The translations under genes and the position numbers were made by a program. The notes beneath the pieces were generated by a model that saw only the letters and a list, made by a program, of their open reading frames with translations, made no database searches and had not been told where the DNA came from. Below are positions 1-9,648 of a stretch of 64,000 nucleotides of DNA, one piece after another (the first letter of the stretch is position 1; each line of letters opens with the position of its first letter). Origin of the DNA: Patiria miniata (taxonomy: Eukaryota; Echinodermata; Asteroidea; Valvatida; Asterinidae); the NCBI RefSeq assembly GCF_015706575.1, contig NW_024037074.1:28199334-28263333 (forward strand). Reading direction: 5' to 3'.

Positions 1-200
1 TTGACATCCATCTTGTTAAAAATAACTACCATGTGATCACTACCCATGGTAACTCAAATCAACGTGGTCAATTGTCAGGTAGCGCGGTTCGGGTTCTGCA
101 GCGAGAAGACACAGTGTATTTGACTGTGTACGGTCGGGCGTATAGTCAGTCCATCTATCACTACACCTCATTCAGTGGCTTCCTCCTTTACCCCGAATAA
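1..200 (+). CDS. C1q-domain protein, 3' end only (unit 0)
   Basis: This is the last 66 codons (stop included) of a collagen-C1q gene that begins left of the window; the first two bases finish a codon. The frame reads the second half of a C1q domain and matches the other copies here: the IHLVKNN strand, NQRGQLSGSAV, the VLQR turn, and the terminal TSFSGFLLYPE. It differs from its paralogues in RVLQRED (others have M/LVLQRGD) and in the loop before TSFSGF (AYSQSIYHY). The stop codon overlaps an AATAAA. The 3' flank is of the same type as that of unit 4 (45.7 kb), which places it in the 'short spacer' class. Identity as a C1q domain is secure; whether the whole gene is intact cannot be seen. Confidence 0.88.
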   Translation, partial: DIHLVKNNYHVITTHGNSNQRGQLSGSAVRVLQREDTVYLTVYGRAYSQSIYHYTSFSGFLLYPE

Positions 201-1107
201 ATAAATCAATTAACAAATTATCACCACACAAAAATCAAACAGTAGCAGTGCTGCAAAAATCAATTCGCTGTCCATTTCGCCGAAACAATAACTAATGAAT
301 CAAAAGAAATGTCATAATAATAATGACGACAAAATGTCGATAAGTAAGGTACCGTTAAACAGGTATGATAAAACTGGTTGATTATTAATACATGTATAGC
401 ATTGTAAATTAAAATATAAACACGGTTTACATGACAGTAAAACTAATTATAAAAAAAAAAATCACTAAAAATCAGATAAAAATAATACTTAATTTTTTTT
501 CTATGAAATTAATTTAAGCTGTGATTTAAAAAAAAAAAAATCATAAATCTTTCTCCATAAGCTGGAAGTCTGTTCCACAGATGCATATATGGTAAAAGCA
601 CGAACACCGTATGCCTTGTCAGGCTTTGGACGAACTTCAAGACGGTTGAACTTAACCCTATCATAGCCATTAGTGCGAATGTAACACTCATTAATTGATA
701 TCAACTTGACTGATAAGTCTGAAAAGTCTAAGGATCTTGAATTCAACCCTTATGCATGTCTTCATGACGATTTATCCTTCTCGAGCAATTACAAGTCTTG
801 CAGCAACATTGTTGGTATGTTGTCATTTCTTAGCTGGTAATCGTTTGAACCAAAAAAGAAGAAATAAACTGTTCCAATAATCTAATCGGGAACTAACAAA
901 TGCATGTATGAATAAATAATGTATTTGTTTACATTTGCACCGCACAGTTCCATATAGACAATAGGTTTTTAAAAATGTGACTGCTTGTAATTTAGCTTTT
1001 TTCGTAGAAGAATATTTAGAAATGTTAAATAAGTATGCTTTAAAACTGTTGACAACAGTTATATTTGTATCTACTGTGGAATTAAATATTTGTAATATAG
1101 TTTAATA
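201..1107. other. 3' flank of unit 0 (type A)
   Basis: AT-rich flank with several AATAAA-like hexamers. It aligns by eye with the flank behind unit 4 (45.7-46.5 kb) and contains the LINE-tail remnant listed separately. No gene is seen. Confidence 0.6.
500..760 (-). mobile_element. LINE reverse-transcriptase C-terminal remnant (unit 0)
   Basis: On the - strand one frame reads a KAYGVRAFTIYAS stretch followed by FFKSQLK. This resembles the end of CR1/L2/Jockey-like reverse transcriptases, which typically carry K-T-Y-G-D-R-A-F and then F-K-x-x-L-K. Equivalent copies sit behind every C1q coding exon in the window, and the better-kept ones also show LHWxPV. It is a dead fragment; the clade is not determined. 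Confidence 0.5.
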
Positions 1108-1780
1108 AGGGTGAGTCGGAAAAACGGAACCCACAAACCCCAAATACTGTATTTCATATTTAAAAACATATGAAGCCCCGAAAATAATAATGACTTGAAA
1201 GCCAATTTCATAAACTACTATTAGATGAAAATATTACTGAAATTGCTGAATCCTTTCAAACAATATCGCCATTTAAACACAATGATAATAAAACCTCTTT
1301 CGTTTAAAAATGCAATTTTAAAAATCGTCCTCACAATTTTCTTTAAACATCACCACCGATAAAACCTCACTAAAAGTTAAAAATATTCAACAAAGTCCTT
1401 TTGAAGGTCCGTCTTTACAAAAAGTAGATGTCATAAATCATATTGTTTGCCTTACCAGGGTTGTTAATAAAGATTTTGTGTACTACAGTGACAGTTGTTG
1501 AAACAAGAAATGTGTCGTTTTCTCTGTTGTTCCAAACAGTAAATAAATACACAATAAATTGCCTCTTTTTAATTTTTTTTGTACAAAACAGGTTTTAGGG
1601 TCATTGCATTTAAATGGCGATATTCTTTGAACGGACTGAGCAATATGAGTTATTTTTTTTCATCTAAAAGTAGCTCATAAAATTGACTTTTTGTCCAATA
1701 TTATTTTTGGTGCAACATATTGTTTTTATATGAAATATAGTTAATTTGGTTTTGGTTCCGCTTTTTTTCGACTGACCCCC
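1108..1780. mobile_element. Fold-back MITE with TA target duplication
   Basis: The two ends are long imperfect inverted repeats, each about 200 bases. The left end reads AGGGTGAGTCGGAAAAACGG; the right end, on the other strand, reads GGGGGTCAGTCGAAAAAAAG. Further in, both arms carry the palindromic partner of AATATCGCCATTTAAA. TA flanks both ends. The equivalent position in unit 4 (about 46,465) reads straight through, so this is an insertion specific to unit 0's spacer. No transposase frame is present. TA duplication suggests a Tc1/mariner-like donor, unproven. Confidence 0.75.
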
Positions 1781-1782
1781 TA

Positions 1783-2034
1783 ACAAAGTGAACAAAGAAA
1801 ATATGTAATTTGTTCAATTTGGTATGTGATCATAGATAAAAACAAATAACGATTGTAAAACATACATTGTTTCTGCACTGGTTGGGTTATTCTCAGGTGG
1901 GTGGAGACTCGCCTCGATATCATTTATTCATTCTCGGAAAGATTTTGTTTCTTGGCAATTTTTGTTGTAGTTTTCAACTTAGGTTCATATACTGAAGTAA
2001 GGATTGTAACGTGCAGAGAAAGTTATCGGGATTG
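1783..2034. other. Short-spacer sequence
   Basis: Unit-specific spacer containing the GGTGGAGACTCGCC...TCTCGGAAAGATTTTG module that recurs, diverged, near 11.2, 14.45, 31.8, 35.5, 46.6, 54.85 and 59.2 kb. No gene is seen. Confidence 0.5.
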
Positions 2035-3785
2035 ATTGTCAAAAATGTAAGCCATTCCATCATTTTTGAAAGCTTGAAATTGCCAGTTGTCATAAAGCTA
2101 ATAAACTATGTCTTTTCTCATTTTTTTGCTTTATTAGTGGCCAATAAAAAGCTCAAGATTTATATTGATAATCAGATTATTTTTTTAAACGTGTCCTGTC
2201 ACCAAATAAAAACCCATTATACAACGACTGGAAAGGAGAAACTAGGCGGGGTTTGTTGTCATGATTTAAGACAACAAAACGGCCCCTTCTCTCTTTAGCG
2301 AACAATCAGTAAAGAAACGTAATAAAATCGACCGAGGATTTCAACCCCAAAACACGTTAAGCCCTGTTAAGTATTTCGTTAATAATTACTGCCGCAAATT
2401 TTGTTTTCCGTCGAGTTTTGCGCAGATGAATAGATTCATGTTTTTTTTTCTAGGGCTACAAAGTTTTTTTTTTTTTTTTTTTTTTCTGGGGGGGGGGGAA
2501 TAGGCCTCATTGCCCCGTACTTTAGACATTTCGAGTTTGTATTATTCAATCGATTTGTGGCCTGACATATTCGTTGTCTTTGCGGTGTAGACTGCATGGG
2601 TCCCGACCCCCGCTTGTAGTCTCGATATAATATAGTAAACCGGAACCAGTCTACCAGCAGCAGTGCATGAAGCCAGGATTCTTACCGGGGGGGGGGGGGG
2701 GGAGAGGACATAAAGAAGCTGCACAATGCTACATTTGGAGGAGGGTGGTATAAATTGTTGTTCAACATAATAACCATGATCATTTACACATATTTTTTTT
2801 TGGGGGGGGGGGCGCTTCGTGGCTTTTTTTCTTTATTTTTCTATGGGCTGTCTACCCAAAGGGCGGATTTGATATATCTTTTAAAGCGAATTAATTAAGG
2901 CGGTAAAAACTTTTTTTTTTTTATAAGATCTCAATAGACGACACGACTGTTGTAAAATCAATTTACCGATCCTCTTCCTCTTGACGGAAATATTAATGGA
3001 AAGGAGAACAACAGCACCCTAGCATTAAATAAGCACCTCTCCGCCTCAGCGTAAATTTGCGGGTTAGGGATCCGCCGTTGTGGATAGGAGGGGGAGGGAT
3101 GATGGAGACGGGGGTTCCTAGGGGGATTAGTGCTTGGCTTGGAGATCAGACCATTGAATGTTTTGCTAGGGAAAGAAGTCTGTTGTACACGGTTTGATCG
3201 ACACAGTTGTGTGAGTTTGGGATTGGGTTTGGTTGGGCGAGAGTCAAGATTGGGATTTGCATATTTCTGCATGTGTTTGGTTCTGGTATAGATTGGGCTC
3301 AATAAGCGGAGATGGGAGGCCCCAATTAGCGGGGAGGGGGTTCTGCATGTTCAAGGTCGATTGCATGCCGAGAAGTTGGCTGGGCCGAGCGCACGTTTGA
3401 CTAGTGGATGGGGATAGATCAATGGTTATAATAAAGAACGGCTGGGATGCGCAAAATCAGTATATTTTCACCGTTAGAGGGCGGCAACTGTACATGGACC
3501 TGATATTTTGCACACCATGTCATAGTGTATTCACCTTCTTAGTGCGCTTTTTTTCCAGCTAAATTCACTTCATCTTTGTTTTTCTATCATAAATAAAGAC
3601 TGCATACATAACCTGACTACAAAATATATACTTGCCACCAAATGCGTGGTCCCAATAAAATCACGAAGCGCAAAACAAACACGGATTGAATCACTTATGA
3701 CCGGTGTACGTCATTATTCTATCCACCAGTTAGAGTTAGTCACCCAACAAGTCGGTGACCACAAGTGATTGGTCTGTGAATGACA
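2035..3785. repeat. Tandem duplication, copy 1 (truncated pre-promoter segment)
   Basis: About 1.75 kb that aligns with 3,786-5,725. Matching landmarks include GGCGGGGTTTGTTGTCATGATTT (2,246 and about 3,972), the TTGTGGCCTGACAT segment (2,553 and 4,507), GACGACACGACTGTTGTAAAAT (2,937 and 4,957) and GAGGGCGGCAACTGTACATG (about 3,476). Copy 1 stops inside the distal promoter element and never reaches a 5' exon. It contains poly-T and poly-G runs at 2,467-2,500, 2,686-2,702 and 2,795-2,813. Confidence 0.75.
3590..3785 (+). promoter_or_regulatory. Truncated copy of the C1q promoter
   Basis: Matches the upstream half of the promoter at 5,590-5,740: GCGCAAAACAAACAC, GGTGTACGTCATTATTCT, GTCACCCAACAAGTCGGTGACC, then GTGATTGGTCTGTGAATGACAG. 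At about 3,785 it joins ATGCCATCATTTTTGG, which is the start of the next duplicated segment, through a short GCCA microhomology. It lacks the proximal element, TATA box and exon, so it is probably inactive. Confidence 0.65.
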
Positions 3786-5640
3786 GATGCCATCATTTTT
3801 GGAAGCTTGAACTTGCGAGTTTTATACAGCTTATAAACCATGTCTTTTTCCAGTTTTGTTTACTTTCTTAGTAACGAATAAAAAACTCAAGATTTACGTT
3901 GATAATCAGGCTATTTTGTTGAGAGGTGTCCTGTCATCAAATACAAATTCCACTACAAAGGAGAAAAATAGGCGGGGTTCGTTGTCATGATTTCAGACAA
4001 CAAAACTGCACCTTCTCACTGTAGCAAACAAGAAGTAAAGACACTAAAATAAAATCGACCTAGGAAATCAACCCAACACACGTTAATGTGTTAAATACTT
4101 GGTTTATAACAGCCCCATTGTTTTTTCCTCGATTTTTGTATGATCCGAGGAGTAGATTTGTTTCAAGGCTACAAAGGTTATTGTAATACTTGTGAATGAA
4201 ACGCCGACCAAAACAATCGGCCGTTTTGAATGCTCCGAGGAATAAAATAGAGTAGATAACAAACGTTAATTCTTTTGTTTGTGAAATATGCTTCATAACC
4301 CGGTGTCATATGAAAATCAGACTGGTATAAAAATTTAACTCTTTTTCCCTCTTATTGGTTAAAACCTCTCACGTGACCGTTCCCTCCCCTAATTTATCTA
4401 TGCATGAGCATGCGCAATACCACCAATGAGTTCGTATTTCATAAAACCTATATTCATGCTACATCGGTACTGCTGACATTTCCTAGTTTTTATTTATTTA
4501 ATTATTTTGTGGCCTGACATTTATTCGTTTCTTGCGGTGTAGACTGCATGGGTCCCCACCTCCGTTTTTAGACTCCATAATATAGGAAACCGGAACCGGT
4601 CTACCAGCAGCAGTGAAGCCAGGGGTCTCACCATGGGGGGGGGGGGGGGGCTGCAAGATGTTACAGTGTGAGGGAGGGAGGGGCAATTTCTGTTAAACCT
4701 AATAACCGCATGGTCAATGGGAATTATTTATTTCGGGGGGGGGGAGGGGGCGGGGGGATGGGGGCCGACTGCAGGACATTCTTTTTTTTTTTTATTTGTG
4801 CGTGTAAGCCCAACCCCCTACATCCCCACCCCAGCCTCCCCACTCAACCTGGCTACGCCGCTGTCTACCAGCAAGGTGGATTAGATACATCTTTACATCG
4901 AATTAAAGCAGCCACATCAATTGGGGAAAATCGATTATTTTACAAGAGCTACAATAGACGACACGACTGTTGTAAAATCGATTTACTCATCCTCTTCCCC
5001 TTAATGGAAATATTAATGGTGAGGAAAACAACAGAACCCTGGCATTAAATAAGCACCCCCCCCCCCCCCCCTGATCTCAAGCCGCCTTAGCATACATTTG
5101 GGGTTCGGGATCCGCCGTGGGCTGCCCTATGGTGGTAAGGAGGTGGAAGGGATGATGGGAGCGGGGGTTCCTAGGTGGATTCGTGCTTAGGCCATTGAAG
5201 GTTGGGGTTTTGTTCAGGAAAGAAGACTGTTTCAAATGGTTGGATCGAAACAGTTAAGCTTGGGAATGGATTTGGTTGGGCGAGGGTCAAGATTGGGTTG
5301 GCATATTTCTGTGATTGGTTTTGGTATAGGTTGGGCTCAATACGCGTGGAGGGGGTTCTGCAGGTGCAATGTCGTTTGCATGCTGAGGAGTTGGTCTGGG
5401 CGAGCGCGCGTTTGACTTGTGGATAGGGATAGATGAATGGTTATAATTAAGTTGCCTTTTGGAACGGCTGGAATCACCGTTAGAGGGCGGCAATTGTACA
5501 TGGACCGGATAATGCACACAAAATATTCAAGTTCTTATTACTTTTTTGAAAAGCTGAATTCATTTCATCTTCGGTTTTTTTCATCACAAATATAGACTGC
5601 ATCAGAATGCTAACACAGAGCGCAAAACAAACACTGATTG
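3786..5640. repeat. Tandem duplication, copy 2 (pre-promoter segment of unit 1)
   Basis: Second copy of the 1.75 kb segment, continuing intact into the unit 1 promoter. Poly-G/poly-C runs at 4,634-4,650, 4,735-4,762 and 5,054-5,071 interrupt it. Several frames stay open for 60-126 codons, but they run through homopolymers and are not kept in other units, so I do not call genes. Confidence 0.7.
4303..4470. repeat. Dispersed module with CCAAT/E-box (GGTGTCATATGAAAATC family)
   Basis: Starts with GGTGTCATATGAAAATCAGAC and carries TTATTGGTTA and CTCACGTGACC, then a TTTCATAAAACCTATATTCA stretch. Related copies lie at 13,950-14,440 and 58,695-59,180 (each split by another module), 20,103-20,267 and, partially, 35,400-35,500. 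It may be an old non-autonomous element; the CCAAT box and E-box could be incidental. Confidence 0.5.
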
Positions 5641-5689
5641 GATCACGTATGGCCGGTGTACGTCATTATTCTAACCACCAATCAGAGTT

Positions 5690-6014
5690 AGTCACCCAAC
5701 AAGTCGGTGACCACAAGTGAGTGGTCTGTGATTGGCAGGTGCCAATCACAATCCACGTGTTTGAATGTGTCACCGACATCCATACGATCATTCCACCAAT
5801 TAGATGCGTCTATTTGAGTGTCGGAGATACAAGCTTCGGGTTTAACGCGTGGCAATGTAACATTAACATCATTTCCGTCTCACAAATATGGGGCGAGTCA
5901 GTGATGTGTGATTGACAGCGCGCAGGGGGCCAATCACAAACCGGGTACGCAAGTTCCTCAGTCACTGCTCGGGAAATCGACGTCAATATTTAAGCCACAA
6001 GCTGCCGGCTCACT
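5690..6014 (+). promoter_or_regulatory. C1q unit 1 promoter
   Basis: In order: an inverted GTCACC...GGTGAC pair followed by CCACA (RUNX-like); the distal element 5,727-5,750, here a nearly perfect palindrome with 11-base arms TGTGATTGGCA / TGCCAATCACA; an E-box CCACGTG at 5,754; the proximal element 5,907-5,938, in which TGATTGACAG (consensus PBX-MEIS/PREP site) and CCAATCACA form 8-base inverted arms; GACGTCA next to the TATA box; TATTTAA at 5,987-5,993. The same order and spacing recurs in five more copies, which is the main evidence that it is functional. Confidence 0.75.
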
Positions 6015-6095
6015 CCTCACAACGACCGCAGCTCATGTCCACGTCCAGACGACAACCCAAGAGAACTGTTTGCAAGATCGAACAAGAATTGCACG
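6015..6095 (+). other. First (5') exon of C1q unit 1
   Basis: The start is inferred as about 28 bases downstream of the TATA box; the exon ends at a consensus donor, CACG|GTGAGT (GT at 6,096). It holds an ATG at 6,035 with a 20-codon frame beginning MSTSRRQ and ending QELH before the donor. The ATG context is weak (C at -3). The C1q coding exon downstream begins exactly at AG|ATG, so this exon is best read as 5' untranslated sequence of that gene, with an upstream reading frame. If it splices straight to 9,649, that frame continues 16 codons and stops at 9,696-9,698, overlapping the main start. Confidence 0.65.
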
Positions 6096-7004
6096 GTGAG
6101 TCTTTGAAACAATCTTTTACGATAATTATGCAAACTTTGGGATAAATCTTTTGTGATATATGATATAGACACAAAGGGCTTATAGCCAAAACAGTGCGCT
6201 GTAACTATTTCCGACCATGATGATTCCATTTCCATACGGTTATTCGATAACTTATCATGCGATATTGGTGCTTGAATCATAACCAGGTATTATGATGCAT
6301 AGACTACAGCTGAATAAGCTCTAGTCTGAAAAGTTGATGCGGATTCAGACCAAAATTGTGTGAGGCCAAAATCAGGCAATAATATAGCTAAGAGAAAATA
6401 CATGTATATAGTCACGATTTTGTTTTATTTGTTCGGGATTCCTGTCTGACAATATTTCTGCTCCTACTTACATAGTGCACCCCCGACGCATTTTAATTGC
6501 CCTAAATACTGAATAGTGAAAAAAACCTATAAATTCCTGGAAGTTTTATAGTTGTTATTGCCATTCAGATTCGCCGGTTTTCCAGTCAAACATGGCTGTA
6601 GCTTTTTCAAGAGTGTATTACATCAAGTTCCTTATTATTGAAGTTCATGCACTTTCACAATTTTGTCAGATGATAAATTTAAACCTTATCGTGTTTAACG
6701 AAAGAAATCTTGCGAAAGCTTGACCGCCCATAATATCAGTATGATCAATCACCTCTCGCTAGTTTTCCCTGTTTATTGTCAAACCTGAAATCCCGATGCG
6801 ATGCGCTTACCTTTTTCCACCGGAAATCACTCTAGCTAATACAGTATAAAAGGTTATGCGGCAGTTGGCCACGGAAAAACGTTTAAATGAAATCGTGACA
6901 TCTGAAACATCCTGTCCTATGTTGTGTTATTGAAATTCGGATAATCTCAATACCTTTTGCGTAATGTGTTTTTTAAAGTGTGTCTTTAAACCATTTCTGT
7001 TTAT

Positions 7005-7463
7005 GGGTGCAGGCCAGCAAATCAGTCCGAAAATGCCTACGCCGGCAAAATCACGAACTGCATGCCTTCAAATTCATGAGAATTAGAGCATTTTGAAGGC
7101 CGTGAACTTGATTTGTAAAAAAAAAAGTTTAAAGCCGTGCAGAGGACTGCCAGCTCGTATTTCTGTCAAATGTGGATGATGATTCTGCCCTAAAATGCCT
7201 CTATTTTGCAGTGGAGCGTAGGCGTCCATTTTCAAAATGGCGATTGGCTTCAGGACTGCTTTTAGGGATGAAAATCTTTGATCACCTAGATGATTGAACC
7301 CCAGAAAATTTAACAGAAAATGAAGGATGATGAAATAATCTTTAATTTGATGTACGTCTTGTACAGTCCTCAAAGAGTTATGTGTATTTTTCCTGAATTT
7401 CTAAAGTGGTGACATAAAACTTTTAACATTGGGGTCTATTGAAATGTATTACTGGTCTGCAAC
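7005..7463. mobile_element. MITE of the GGGTGCAGACCAGTAAAT family
   Basis: Ends are short inverted repeats: GGGTGCAGGCCAGCAAATC at the left, and CTGGTCTGCAAC (reverse complement GTTGCAGACCAG) at the right. The interior contains CAAAATGGCGATTGGCTTCAGGA. The same family is in unit 5 (50,583-51,024, same orientation) and inverted in unit 4 (42,235-42,704). Confidence 0.6.
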
Positions 7464-8414
7464 GTTAGGTCTAAGCGTTACTTTCAAGCGTTGCAGGATA
7501 AAAGTGTCAATTGTCCGAACAGACTAAAGGGCGCAACGAACAAATCGGATCATTATCGCACACATTTTATTCATGTTTAAATTGCCCCCCCCCCCGGACA
7601 TGCAAACAAACAGAAACAGGAGGGAAAAAAAGGGATAAAAAGAAAAAGAAGAAAGAGGTGCGAATTTCATATCGTTGTTGATTTGATTGGTTGGGGTGCA
7701 AATGTCCCTGGACACCCTCAAAAATGTATCAATCGGGAAAATGATATGGGAGGGGGGGGGATGTGATTTGTCCTCTACACACACAAAATCCTGGCGACGC
7801 CCGTGGCTGGATACATTTGTAGAATCATGTTAAGAGTTGAGGTTTGCACAAATTATTCGAGCGTCAATTTAGATTTTGCATCTTCCCTTAAAAAAAACCC
7901 AGATTTCTTGTCCTAATTTTACCCGGTTCTTCATATTGGTTAATGACGAAACACGCACGAGATTTTTTCTTTCATGTTTACGTACATACAATCAGTTTCG
8001 TAAAACAAACCCAACAAAATAAGAGAACTAAACGAACTAAAAGAGAGATACGCATTTAAACTATAGAAAATGATTGAAGACTGCATTAACTGTTTATTGT
8101 GTTAGCGATAACAAAAGAAATTTGATTGATTTTGAGTATCCTTTTAATTATCTTTTTATTTCCACAGAGTGATAACAACAATTAACAAACTGGTTAATAT
8201 GGTCTAAATATGAAAAAAAAGTATATTTTTGCGAAATAAACCTCATTTTGGGCGAGTGCTCAAAATGTCATTCTTTCTATAATCTAGCCACCTAACAATG
8301 TTCCTGTCATGTTTCCTTCCCTGACAATTAAAACAAAAGTGTGTAAATTGCTTCATGAAATTTTATCAAAAGTCATGTCATTTTGTCATTTATAACACTG
8401 CCAAATAATACTTT

Positions 8415-8571
8415 CAAGGGCGGATCCAGAGAGTTTATTGCCGGGCGAAGTTTGTGCCGGTAGAAAGGGTGAAGATGGAATGGCTCTCTCAATCGAAATT
8501 TGCCATTTTTGATAAATATTCGGTCACTGCCGGGGGAAGGCGCCCCCTCCGCACCCCTAGAGCCGCCACTG
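8415..8571. mobile_element. hAT-like MITE remnant
   Basis: Left end CAAGGGCGGATCCAG and right end CTAGAGCCGCCACTG, which reads CAGTGGCGGCTCTAG on the other strand; 11 of 15 positions agree. CAGNGGCGGATCCAG-type ends are common in hAT families. Orthologous copies stand before the unit 3 and unit 4 coding exons. No clear 8-base target duplication remains. Confidence 0.55.
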
Positions 8572-9271
8572 ATTTGGCTAAACTGCCGAATTGTATTAAA
8601 CATGAATGACTTTTGTGAACGTAAGCATGAAGTTGAATTCCCGAGCTTGACTGAAATCCAAAGCACAATAAATTCAGTGCAAATACGTCAATTGCCTACT
8701 TTGCATGTGTATAGTGGAGATACCCTTAAATAATTTGATCGTTCGCTAAATTCAACTTTTTGAATTTGAAAGAAAGTGTTCACACATTAAATGAGCAAGG
8801 TGTGAAATTGGACGGGAAAAAAACATATTTAAATGAAGACTATGCTGTTTAAAAACTCAGATATTTATGCTTTCAAAAATGATTCAATGACTTACTAGTT
8901 CCTCAAAAATACACAGGTTGTTTTTGTTTAATGAATTTGAATAAAATGTATAATGAATTTGAATAAAGGCTTTCATGAAAGCGTTTGAAAAATTTAATGA
9001 TGATTTCAGGGAGCATTCAGGTTCCAGAGAAATGTGTCCAAAAGTGTCATTAAAACATGTTGCTTTTTTCTGGGCGTATTCGGTCACGAAAAAGCAAATA
9101 ATCTTAGACCATTGTTTTTATTTGTGAATAATTGTTCCTGGTTTCGAATGGTTATTGATCAAAGTGAGAAAAAAACCCTCAACATTGTATTAAAATCGAT
9201 GAATAAAGTATTTCTTTCTTTACTCAAGCATTAACGTATAACCGTTGTTTTCTTTGTTCATTATTTTTCAG

Positions 9272-9337
9272 CCTACAGTGAACTCCTTTTGACCTCTTCA
9301 AGTCTGATCTTCAAGTCTTAAAGAGCAAACCATCGAG
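9272..9337 (+). other. Candidate internal 5' untranslated exon (unit 1)
   Basis: A strong pyrimidine tract ends in TATTTTTCAG at 9,271, and the segment ends CATCGAG|GTTGGT. Counterparts of 68 bases are in unit 3 (29,869-29,936) and unit 5 (52,421-52,488), with the acceptor kept. Unit 4 has lost most of the body. The donors (GTTGGT, GTCGGT) are weak. If used, the upstream frame from exon 1 stops inside it. Confidence 0.35.
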
Positions 9338-9648
9338 GTTGGTGTGGTGATGTTTATTAATTGATTATATCATGACAGTGGAAAGGGCGCGCCGTCCCCA
9401 TAAAACAAAACTAATGTAAGTCGGTAAAAACCTTTTCATATAATGTTATAGCCCCTTGCCCCCGGATAGGCCACTGTCATCACGCCGAACACATTCTCTG
9501 AATAATGATTCCTCAAAAATTATTATGAAGTCACACTTGTCTTTAAGACAAACTCTTCAGTGTATGAATCATCATTACGCTTATTTCTTATTGCATATTG
9601 ATTTTGTTTTTAGTTTTACATATAGGCCCTGTATTGTTTTCTTAACAG

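Larger units (their letters stand above)
6096..9648 (+). other. Intron 1 region of unit 1
   Basis: Bounded by GTGAGT at 6,096 and a pyrimidine-rich CTTAACAG at 9,648. It holds a MITE (7,005-7,463), poly-C/poly-G runs (7,587, 7,752), a hAT-like MITE (8,415-8,571), a dispersed module (8,585-8,900) and a possible extra 5' exon (9,272-9,337). No protein gene is seen. Confidence 0.6.

Noticed and set aside
4668..5048. 126-codon frame containing poly-Gly
   Set aside because: Runs through poly-G and poly-T tracts; not conserved at 48.2 kb.
5912..6145. An independent small basic-protein gene (MTARRG.../MSTSRRQ...)
   Set aside because: The frame passes through the TATA region and reads across a perfect splice donor; changes between copies are mostly replacement changes, as expected for untranslated sequence.
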